Source: Pseudomonadota bacterium (GTDB taxonomy: Bacteria; Pseudomonadota; Alphaproteobacteria; Rhizobiales; Xanthobacteraceae). From it: 5,465 nucleotides of DNA. A model generated the notes under the pieces. That model ran no database searches. It saw only the letters and a list, made by a program, of their open reading frames with translations, and was not told where the DNA came from. A program made the position numbers and the translations under genes. Positions 1-5,045 of this stretch are shown here, one piece after another; position 1 is the stretch's first letter; each line of letters begins with the position of its first letter. The stretch spans positions 1 through 5,465 of the forward strand of contig JAEZBA010000607.1 in the NCBI GenBank assembly GCA_023430245.1, given 5' to 3'.

Positions 1-787
1 CCGTTGTGCCGGCCCGGCTCTGCACCTCGCGCGATACAGCGATATTGTGCTCGAAGGCGGTCATTGCCTCGATTACCAGCATATGTGGATCATCGGTGAC
101 ACGGCCCGCGCAATCAAGCGCGTCTCGAAGTCTGGCTTTGAGTATGTGCGATTGAGCATCAGGGAACTCGTAGACCGTCAGCGCCGCTGCCGGCAGCGAC
201 AGTGACTTACCGAGAAGCTTCTTGATGACCTGACCGCCGCTAAGATCGCCAAAGTAACGAACATAAGCGTGAGAAACGAGCCGCAGACCATCACCGGCCG
301 CCGCCGCCTGCCTGATAGCAGCGGCATACGACATAGCAGACCTGAGCAGCGGCAGAGAGCGTTCCCAGTCGGCGCCCTCGATAGCCTGCAGATCGGCTCG
401 CAGGCGATCGGACCGTCGCAGCGAACGATCCGCGAAGACATTGAGAATCGGATGCGTTCGCCTGGCGAACAACTCGGTCTCGAGACGTTCGTAGGCTGGC
501 AGTAGATTGCGCAGCAATAGCGCGTAACCGACGCGGTCGCACTTCCGTTGCAGGATGTCCGCGAGGGCCCCACTGCGTTCGGCCACAGCGTGCAGCCGCT
601 TCGTTCGCTCTCGCAGAGCATCCGAGAGCGGCTGATCCTCTGCGTCGGCGCGGTTCACCGAGGCCTTGGTGAACCCCATGGGGCAGACCAGCCGATGGTT
701 CGAGTCACCATCAGCGGGGTCCGCCCCATGGTTCGAAAATGACGCGTCTGCATAGCGATCGTGCAGATGCTGTTCCAGGTCGGTCAT
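1..787 (-). CDS. hmuO: Biliverdin-producing heme oxygenase (3' end outside the window)
   Basis: The product opens heme to biliverdin, CO and iron in the cytoplasm. Biliverdin is the chromophore of bacteriophytochromes. The frame runs from ATG 787 through 262 codons to the window edge. After about 50 extra residues, the core starts LSDALRERTKRLHAVAERSG; His66 is the likely proximal heme ligand. It continues with YALLLRNLLPAYERLE, and then HAYVRYFGDLSGGQ (residues 173-186), the distal-helix signature with the GDLSGG glycines. EFPD and AFEHNIAVS, the last core helix, follow, so only a short tail should be missing. The ATG overlaps the pufM stop (TGATG) and has no strong Shine-Dalgarno, suggesting coupling. 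A later start, such as Met37, cannot be excluded. The extension carries a Cys35-Pro36 motif. The symbol hmuO (also bphO) is used by analogy. Confidence 0.93.
   Translation of the reverse strand, partial: MTDLEQHLHDRYADASFSNHGADPADGDSNHRLVCPMGFTKASVNRADAEDQPLSDALRERTKRLHAVAERSGALADILQRKCDRVGYALLLRNLLPAYERLETELFARRTHPILNVFADRSLRRSDRLRADLQAIEGADWERSLPLLRSAMSYAAAIRQAAAAGDGLRLVSHAYVRYFGDLSGGQVIKKLLGKSLSLPAAALTVYEFPDAQSHILKARLRDALDCAGRVTDDPHMLVIEAMTAFEHNIAVSREVQSRAGTT
652..675. repeat. 24-bp near-perfect inverted repeat early in the heme oxygenase gene
   Basis: GGTTCACC and GGTGAACC are perfect 8-bp arms around an eight-base centre that itself holds the palindrome AGGCCT. Only one symmetric pair in the whole 24 bp does not match. 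It lies about 110 bases past the pufM stop, in the part of the heme oxygenase frame that precedes the conserved core. It could be an mRNA hairpin marking the end of the puf message or a protein-binding dyad. No T-run is present, so a classical terminator is unlikely. Confidence 0.6.
674..736. repeat. Cluster of short palindromes and a 9-bp direct repeat
   Basis: CCCCATGGGG (674-683) is a perfect palindrome touching the 24-bp inverted repeat. GGGG-TCCG-CCCC (716-727) is a second small dyad. ATGGTTCGA occurs twice, at 695-703 and 728-736. All lie in the region encoding the non-conserved N-terminal extension of the heme oxygenase. No function can be assigned. Confidence 0.5.
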
Positions 788-1707
788 CAGCGCACTGCGA
801 TTCCGTGTTTGACGCCCCATTCGAACCAGTTGTCGACCGCGGTTCCCGACAGCAGGATGCCGATGCCGCCTGTGAGCGTGCACAGCGTTGCAAACCACCA
901 GGCCCAGCGGTGAATGGATTCAACCGTCGCGTTGAAGCCCATGGTCCAGCGCCAGAACAGGGCAGCTCGTTCGGCCGCCGTACCGCGATCGACGATCTGC
1001 TCGATCTCACGCTCGCCACCGTAGCGGGTCACCGCGAGAATGGTCGCGCCGTGCATGGCGAACAGCAGGGCCGAACCATAAAGGAAGGCGATCGAGAGCA
1101 TATGGAATGGGTTGTAGAAAAGATTGCCGTGATTGATGGAGAAGTTGTTGGTCCAGTCGAGATGCGGGAAAATGCCGAACGGCACGCCCTCGCTCCAGCT
1201 CCCCATCAGCAGCGGCCGGATGAAGCCCAGCGACAGATAGAGGAAGATCGCTGACGCGAATGCCCAGGCCACATGCGTGCCCATGCCGAGCATGCGCGCT
1301 CGCACATAGACCCGCACCCACCACAGCAGGATCGACGCCGTGAGAAAAAAGCCTGCGATCAGCCACCAGCCGCCCTCCGTCAATGGTGGCAGCACAGTGA
1401 GACCATGCTGGGGCAGCGGCGGCTCGAGCGCCAGCCACGGCAATTGCCGCATGAACTCGATCGGGCTCCAGTTCACCTGCGCCATCATGTTGAGGCCGAT
1501 GATCTCGATCGCAATGAAGCCGAAGAACAGCGACGCGATGCCGGTCCAACCGATGTAATAAGGACCGACCTGGGCGTCACCGATCTTGCCGAGCCAGTAG
1601 GAAAACCCGCCGCCCTGGCGCACGAAGGGCCCGACCGCGACCGGCACACCCTCATAGAGCGGGGAACGGACCTGCACGGCAGTGAAGATATTCTGATATT
1701 CAGCCAT
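787..1707 (-). CDS. pufM: Photosynthetic reaction centre M subunit
   Basis: The M subunit holds the inactive cofactor branch and the primary quinone, and pairs with L at the special pair. The 306-residue product begins MAEYQNIFTAVQVRSP. Ligands fall at the standard numbers: His182 (accessory bacteriochlorophyll), His202 (special pair), and His219, Glu234 and His266 (non-haem iron). Trp252 at quinone A, Tyr210 and Leu214 are also present. Position 44 is Asp, where Rhodobacter sphaeroides has Asn. The amino-terminal loop is shorter than in some species and the protein ends at GIAVR, with no long tail. The start follows GAGGGAG (1720-1714) with six bases of spacing. The TGA overlaps the ATG of the heme oxygenase gene. 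No pufC or pufX follows. Confidence 0.98.
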   Translation of the reverse strand: MAEYQNIFTAVQVRSPLYEGVPVAVGPFVRQGGGFSYWLGKIGDAQVGPYYIGWTGIASLFFGFIAIEIIGLNMMAQVNWSPIEFMRQLPWLALEPPLPQHGLTVLPPLTEGGWWLIAGFFLTASILLWWVRVYVRARMLGMGTHVAWAFASAIFLYLSLGFIRPLLMGSWSEGVPFGIFPHLDWTNNFSINHGNLFYNPFHMLSIAFLYGSALLFAMHGATILAVTRYGGEREIEQIVDRGTAAERAALFWRWTMGFNATVESIHRWAWWFATLCTLTGGIGILLSGTAVDNWFEWGVKHGIAVR

Positions 1708-1722
1708 GACACGCTCCCTCGC

Positions 1723-2565
1723 TTACCGTGACGACCAGATCGGCATGTTGCGCCACCATTCCCACCAGGTGACCCACTGCTCACCTTCCGGCCACAGCCA
1801 GGTCGGTCCGCTGATGACGATGCAGACCGCGCTCCAGAAGCCGGCGGACAAGGCGAGGAACAATCCGAGCCGGTGAATGCCGAGCGTGCCGATCGACCAT
1901 CCGATGGTGTCGCGGAAAAATGTGTTCTCATGTTCGGCAGTACGTACCGTCTCGCCGGGTTTCGGATTTGTGGCGGACAGGATCAGCGCACCATGCAGCG
2001 CGAGCGCGAGCGTCGTCGTAAAGAAGAACGTGATCGCGATCATGTGCGCCGGATTATAATGGAAATTCCCGTACTGGTAGCCGGTGTTCGAGACCCAATC
2101 GAGATGGCTCATGATCCCGTACGGAAATCCATACGACCAGGAGCCCATCAAGACCGGGCGGATCACCACCAGCGTGAAATAGGCGAAGATTGCGACGCTG
2201 AAAGCGAACGGCACATGATAGCCGATCCCGAGCTTGCGGCAGATCTCCACTTCACGCAGCGCCCATGAACCGAATGCGCCGAGCGCGCAGATCGTGACGA
2301 TCTGCCAGATTCCGCCATCCTTGAGCGGCGCGAAGGCCAGTCCGTATTCCGGCGGCGGCGGATTGATGCTGATCAGCCAGATGTTCCAGGTCGGTCCGAG
2401 CGCCGCGCCATACATGATCAGCGCTACACCGACAAAGGTGAAGAAGATCGTGGTGACGCCGAAGAAGCCGACATAAAACGGCCCGACCCAGAAATCGAAC
2501 AGGTCCCCGCCGATCAGCGTACCGCCACGCACGCGGTACTTTCGTTCAAAGCTGAGCATGGCCAT
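1723..2565 (-). CDS. pufL: Photosynthetic reaction centre L subunit
   Basis: The L subunit forms the active electron-transfer branch of the type II reaction centre and the secondary quinone site. The 280-residue protein aligns without gaps, up to the last helix, to the Rhodobacter sphaeroides L chain as I recall it (offset of one for the Met). Present are His154 (accessory bacteriochlorophyll), His174 (special pair), His191 and His231 (non-haem iron), Glu105 near the bacteriopheophytin, and His212, Glu213, Ser224 and Arg218 at the quinone-B site. The residue matching Asp-L213 is Asn (Asn214). Five hydrophobic helices are visible. Start is MAMLSFERKY at 2565, with GGAGG nine bases upstream; an ATG two codons later is also possible. 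It is separated from pufM by 15 bases. Confidence 0.98.
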   Translation of the reverse strand: MAMLSFERKYRVRGGTLIGGDLFDFWVGPFYVGFFGVTTIFFTFVGVALIMYGAALGPTWNIWLISINPPPPEYGLAFAPLKDGGIWQIVTICALGAFGSWALREVEICRKLGIGYHVPFAFSVAIFAYFTLVVIRPVLMGSWSYGFPYGIMSHLDWVSNTGYQYGNFHYNPAHMIAITFFFTTTLALALHGALILSATNPKPGETVRTAEHENTFFRDTIGWSIGTLGIHRLGLFLALSAGFWSAVCIVISGPTWLWPEGEQWVTWWEWWRNMPIWSSR

Positions 2566-2584
2566 AGTCCCGACCCTCCATCAC

Positions 2585-2607
2585 GCAGCGCGCGCCCCGC
2601 GCGCTGC
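2585..2607 (-). other. pufA-pufL intercistronic hairpin, short GC stem
   Basis: A perfect 10-bp stem (GCAGCGCGCG with CGCGCGCTGC) with a three-base loop. It ends five bases before the pufL ribosome binding site GGAGG (2579-2575). It may add to decay protection of pufBA and, because of its closeness to the ribosome binding site, could also lower pufL translation. The latter is inference. Confidence 0.75.
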
Positions 2608-2624
2608 AAGCATGCCTTGCCGTC

Positions 2625-2663
2625 GGCGGACGGGGCACGGGTTTTGCCCACGCCTCGTCCGCC
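2625..2663 (-). other. pufA-pufL intercistronic hairpin, long stem
   Basis: The transcript strand forms a long stem. An outer 8-bp arm pair (GGCGGACG with CGTCCGCC) is followed by one A/C mismatch, a second 8-bp pair containing two G-U wobbles, and a five-base loop. It begins 15 bases after the pufA stop. In Rhodobacter capsulatus, hairpins at this exact place block 3'-to-5' decay and leave a stable pufBA message, giving an excess of antenna over reaction centre. The same role is inferred here from position and strength. A T-rich tract does not follow, which argues against simple termination. Confidence 0.8.
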
Positions 2664-2677
2664 AGTCTCGACTGCCT

Positions 2678-2857
2678 TCAACCGTGCAGTGTCGTTTCGA
2701 TCGATACCTTGGCTGCCGGAGCGCGCGGCCCCTCCAGCCAGTTGAACCGGTTCGTGCTGAGCAGGATGAAGTGAATCACCAATGCCAGCGCGAACAGGAA
2801 GGTAAACAACGCAATCAGGGTTCTCCGCGGATCGAAGAGAAGCCACATCTTCCACAT
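2678..2857 (-). CDS. pufA: Light-harvesting complex 1 alpha polypeptide
   Basis: PufA is the alpha subunit of LH1 and pairs with PufB in the ring around the reaction centre. The 59-residue protein begins MWKMWLLFDPRRTLIALFTF, the classic LH1 alpha amino end. One membrane helix follows with LALVIHFILLSTNRFNWLEG. His29 in VIHF is the bacteriochlorophyll ligand, and RFNWLEG is the conserved segment after the helix. The tail ends VSIETTLHG. The gene is found by reading the frame from ATG 2857 to TGA 2680-2678; a longer overlapping open frame in another phase is a shadow. AGGAGG at 2870-2865 overlaps the pufB stop, leaving an 11-base gap. Downstream lie 112 bases with two strong hairpins before pufL. 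Confidence 0.97.
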   Translation of the reverse strand: MWKMWLLFDPRRTLIALFTFLFALALVIHFILLSTNRFNWLEGPRAPAAKVSIETTLHG

Positions 2858-2864
2858 TGTTTAT

Positions 2865-2870
2865 CCTCCT
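2865..2870 (-). promoter_or_regulatory. Ribosome binding site of pufA, overlapping the pufB stop
   Basis: AGGAGG, seven bases before the pufA ATG. The pufB TAG (2871-2869) shares its last two bases with it, so ribosomes finishing pufB are placed on the pufA start region. This fits coupled, equimolar antenna synthesis. Confidence 0.8.
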
Positions 2871-3090
2871 ATGACACGAACGGGATCAGGGAGCTCACCG
2901 TCTGTCCGGCACCTTCAAGGAAGGCGTAACCTTTCGGTCCCGGGAGCCACGGACGCCACTGCCAAACCAGGAAGTGGGCGATCGCGCAGATCACGACGAA
3001 GGCGATGAAGCTGGTCAGGAAGATCGAGTGGAATTCTCGCGCTTCCTGTTCCGTCAGTCCCGAGAGAGAGCCGCCCCTAGAGTCAGCCAT
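2869..3090 (-). CDS. pufB: Light-harvesting complex 1 beta polypeptide
   Basis: PufB is the beta subunit of the LH1 antenna ring around the reaction centre and binds bacteriochlorophyll a in the inner membrane. The 73-residue protein has the expected cytoplasmic amino end with LTEQEAREFHSIF. A single membrane helix follows (about residues 24-45), then the conserved AHFLVWQWRPWLP, in which His39 is the bacteriochlorophyll axial ligand and the Trp-rich segment sits at the periplasmic face. The tail after RPWLP runs about 24 residues (GPKGYAFLEGAGQ to PFVS), longer than the short beta tails of Rhodobacter. The start at 3090 is preceded by GGAGAG (3103-3098). Its TAG stop lies inside the pufA ribosome binding site, so pufB and pufA are tightly linked, as fits a 1:1 antenna pair. 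Confidence 0.96.
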   Translation of the reverse strand: MADSRGGSLSGLTEQEAREFHSIFLTSFIAFVVICAIAHFLVWQWRPWLPGPKGYAFLEGAGQTVSSLIPFVS

Positions 3091-3110
3091 GTTTTTACTC
3101 TCCGGTTGGC

Positions 3111-3132
3111 CTTGCGGCCGTTACCGCGCAAG
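3111..3132 (-). other. Hairpin next to the pufB ribosome binding site
   Basis: Arms CTTGCG and CGCAAG with a ten-base loop, ending eight bases before the pufB Shine-Dalgarno GGAGAG. It directly abuts the 3132-3158 hairpin. It could affect ribosome access or 5' protection of the abundant pufBA message; that is inference. Confidence 0.42.
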
Positions 3133-3158
3133 TCCCGCGCGGCAAGGATTGCCGGGAC
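3132..3158 (-). other. Hairpin in the pufB leader (middle)
   Basis: Outer arms GTCCCG and CGGGAC enclose an inner GCAA-TCC-TTGC hairpin with a CGCG bulge. The outer GTCCCG arm can alternatively pair with CGGGA just upstream on the transcript (loop AACCG), so two mutually exclusive folds are possible. Function is inferred only from its place before pufB. Confidence 0.5.
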
Positions 3159-3212
3159 GGTTTCCCGCCACGGCAGCTTTCCGCCCGGTGTGCCCCGGAC
3201 GAAAACCTGTTG

Positions 3213-3235
3213 GATGACGCCGCGTCGGCGTCGTC
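3213..3235 (-). other. Hairpin in the pufB leader (distal)
   Basis: Two ten-base arms around a three-base loop, with a single mismatch in the third pair from the base. The inner seven pairs (GACGCCG with CGGCGTC) are perfect and GC-rich. No T-run follows on the transcript, so it is not a typical intrinsic terminator. It lies roughly 120 bases upstream of pufB. Confidence 0.55.
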
Positions 3236-3335
3236 ACCCGCATCTACCAGTCAGACTGCGGCCGGACTTTCCGACTCTCCTCGTGCAGTCCTTCTTCAAT
3301 TCGCCTCGCGCCTGGGACGCATCGTCTGCGGCATC

Positions 3336-3572
3336 TCAACCCATGAACGCCATCGGCACGATCTTGTTGGTCGTCGCGCGCGCCTCGCAAAGAATGCTGC
3401 GCCGAGGCGCCTCACTCGTCCGGCGCGCATACCACCGCCACGGCATCAACCGCGACATTGCGATCGACGTCACGAAAATGGAGAACAGCACAGCGTGCAG
3501 CAGCCGGTATTCGACCTCGCCATGCCGCCAGCGACTCATTCCGGCATGTCGCGTATCTGTTTCCAGAGCCAT
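3336..3572 (-). CDS. pufQ: PufQ-like small membrane protein
   Basis: This 78-residue protein lies between bchZ and pufB, the position of pufQ in Rhodobacter, where PufQ is needed for normal bacteriochlorophyll formation, probably as a carrier or assembly factor for pigment intermediates. The sequence has a basic amino-terminal part, then EYRLLHAVLFSIFVTS and IAMSRLMPW, giving one membrane segment at about residues 21-45. A positively charged stretch (RWYARRTSEAPRR) follows, and then a short tail. The EYRL start of the membrane segment matches the pattern I recall for PufQ; the rest is divergent. The start at 3572 is favoured by a perfect AGGAGG (3585-3580) with seven bases of spacing. The gene starts 21 bases after bchZ, which implies cotranscription. 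Assignment rests on position, size and topology more than on strong sequence identity. An unrelated small assembly protein is the alternative. Confidence 0.68.
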   Translation of the reverse strand: MALETDTRHAGMSRWRHGEVEYRLLHAVLFSIFVTSIAMSRLMPWRWYARRTSEAPRRSILCEARATTNKIVPMAFMG

Positions 3573-3579
3573 GGACCGC

Positions 3580-3585
3580 CCTCCT
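3580..3585 (-). promoter_or_regulatory. Ribosome binding site of the pufQ-like gene
   Basis: Perfect AGGAGG on the minus strand, seven bases before the ATG at 3572 and within the 21-base gap after bchZ. It supports this small frame as a real gene and selects its first ATG over the internal Met at residue 12. Confidence 0.8.
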
Positions 3586-3593
3586 GCTTCCCT

Positions 3594-5045
3594 TCACGCC
3601 GCTTCGTTAGCGATCAGCGTCACGCGCGCACGTGCGACGCTCGCAACCGTAACCGTCTCGTAACCGTTCCGCCGCGCATCGCGCTCGGCCGCATCGCGCA
3701 GCCGCTTCGCGGCGGAGATCCGCACCAGCACCGGATGTGCATCGACCAGGCGATCGAATTCGCTCTTGGCATCGTCGTTCCAGTCGAGCTCCGGCTGCAG
3801 GCGCGCGGGTGTCGCGTCGACCTTGTCGAGTTCGGTGCCCAGCGGGATGATGTGAAAAAGCGCGTCGAACAGCGCGTTGCACGACTCCTGCACCAGGTAG
3901 GTCGCGCCGGAATAACCCATGAACGGCGTGCCGGTATGCCTGCGAATAATCGCGCCGGGGAACGACGCGGGAATGTAGACGCTGCGCCCCCCGACTTCGG
4001 ACAGATACATGCGCTCGTTGTAGCTACCAAACAGGATCAACGGTGCTTTTTCGCGAACGGCCTTTCGGACGGCATCATTGTCGGTTTTTGCGCCCGCGCA
4101 TCGCGCTATCGCGAAGTTACAGGCCATGCCCATCTCCTCCTCGAGGAAGTGGCGCACACCGCGCACATAGGTTTCGCTCGCAACGATGCCGAAGCTCGCG
4201 GTTCCGTAGAAATCCTGGGTCACCGAGCGCCAAAGATCCCACAGCGGCTTGATGGTTGTGTGCTTCTCGCGCGCGATGAACGGCTCCGGATCGAGACCGA
4301 GCAGATCGCCCAGCGAACGAAGGAACTTCGTTGTCGAATGCAGTCCGATCGGCGCCTGCAGATAGGGCCGGTTCAACGTCTCACAGAGTAGGCGGCCAAA
4401 TTCGCGGTACATGCAGATGTTGACGTCCGCATTGATCAGTCGCGGAACGTCCTGCAGATGGCTGCCGAGCGGGAACACCATGTTCACCTCGGCGCCAATG
4501 CCCTCGACCAGACGGCGGATTTCGGCGAGATCGGACGGCATATTAAAGGTACCGTAGATCGGGCCGATGATGTTGACGCGCGGCTTCTCACCGTCCTTGC
4601 GCGGCTTGCGGTCCGGCACCTTCTTCAGCCCGTATTCGCTCCACAGCCAGGTCATGGCGCGGTTGGCGCTTTGCCACTGATCCTCGTCAATGGTCCGCGG
4701 CAAAAAGCGCTTGATGTTGGTGCCTTCCGGCGTCACTCCGCCACCGATCATCTCGGCGATGGAGCCGGTCACCACCACCGCCGGCAGGTCGGAATCGAGC
4801 ACGCGGTGCGCGCGCTTCATCGCGCCTTCGGTGCCCTTCTGGCCGAGCTCTTCCTCGGCGAGCCCGGTCACCACGATCGGTAGTTCGTGCGGCGGCAATG
4901 CATCGGTGTAATGCAGCACCGATGTCACCGGGAGGTTTTCACATCCGACCGGCCCGTCGATGATGACCTGGAGCCCCTTCACCGCGGTGAAGACATAGAC
5001 GGAGCCCCAGTATCCGCCGGCGCGATCGTGGTCGAGGATGAGCAT
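3594..5045 (-). CDS. bchZ: Chlorophyllide a reductase subunit Z
   Basis: BchZ pairs with BchY as the NifK-like half of chlorophyllide a reductase, the committed step from chlorin to bacteriochlorin in bacteriochlorophyll a synthesis. The protein is 483 residues, as usual for the family. It begins MLILDHDRAGGYWGSVY, and GPVGCENLP puts the conserved cluster-region cysteine at residue 35, the place of the P-cluster-type cysteine in nitrogenase relatives. Further family stretches include LPIVVTGLAEEELG, VVVTGSIAEMIGGGVTPEGT and the downstream SFPGAIIRRHTGTPFMGYSG. The frame stays open upstream to 5168, but that part overlaps bchY and does not resemble the family. The ATG at 5045 has GAGGAT (5057-5052) six bases upstream and overlaps the bchY stop. 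The carboxyl end, in the light-independent-reductase helical region, appears complete. Confidence 0.97.
   Translation of the reverse strand: MLILDHDRAGGYWGSVYVFTAVKGLQVIIDGPVGCENLPVTSVLHYTDALPPHELPIVVTGLAEEELGQKGTEGAMKRAHRVLDSDLPAVVVTGSIAEMIGGGVTPEGTNIKRFLPRTIDEDQWQSANRAMTWLWSEYGLKKVPDRKPRKDGEKPRVNIIGPIYGTFNMPSDLAEIRRLVEGIGAEVNMVFPLGSHLQDVPRLINADVNICMYREFGRLLCETLNRPYLQAPIGLHSTTKFLRSLGDLLGLDPEPFIAREKHTTIKPLWDLWRSVTQDFYGTASFGIVASETYVRGVRHFLEEEMGMACNFAIARCAGAKTDNDAVRKAVREKAPLILFGSYNERMYLSEVGGRSVYIPASFPGAIIRRHTGTPFMGYSGATYLVQESCNALFDALFHIIPLGTELDKVDATPARLQPELDWNDDAKSEFDRLVDAHPVLVRISAAKRLRDAAERDARRNGYETVTVASVARARVTLIANEAA

Larger units (their letters stand above)
3091..3335 (-). promoter_or_regulatory. 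pufB leader region, gene-free, with hairpins
   Basis: These 245 bases between the pufQ-like stop and the pufB start contain no convincing gene. On the transcript strand they hold a hairpin at 3235-3213 and two adjoining hairpins at 3158-3132 and 3132-3111. The last ends about eight bases upstream of the pufB ribosome binding site GGAGAG (3103-3098). In Rhodobacter, structured puf mRNA 5' regions influence decay and antenna expression; a similar role here is inference. I could not find a convincing -35/-10 pair or a TGT-N12-ACA PpsR site in this stretch, so whether it also contains a promoter is open. Confidence 0.55.

Noticed and set aside
178..621. Other open frames across the heme oxygenase region on both strands
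   Set aside because: They are in the wrong phase; only the frame beginning at 787 contains the conserved heme oxygenase helices, and it is continuous to the edge.
2585..2663. Intrinsic terminator between pufA and pufL
   Set aside because: The stems are strong but no T-run follows either on the transcript strand, so a stability element is the better reading, though partial termination cannot be excluded.
2514..2855. A 113-codon minus-strand frame starting MEDVASLRS
   Set aside because: It overlaps pufA in another phase, crosses the hairpin gap and runs into pufL; pufA in the correct frame has full LH1 alpha identity.
2856..2876. Possible PpsR/CrtJ operator at the pufB-pufA junction
   Set aside because: The spacing is TGT-N13-ACA rather than N12, and it coincides with the pufA ribosome binding site and pufB stop codon.
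3213..3335. Tiny minus-strand frames in the pufB leader (12 codons starting near 3329; about 40 codons starting near 3240)
   Set aside because: Neither has well-spaced ribosome binding support. The second is Arg/Pro/Gly-rich and is explained by the hairpin sequence; no similarity is recognised.
3210..4391. A 393-codon open frame on the plus strand
   Set aside because: It is antisense to bchZ, the pufQ-like gene and the leader, resembles no family, and is Arg/His/Ala-rich as expected for the mirror of a GC-rich gene.
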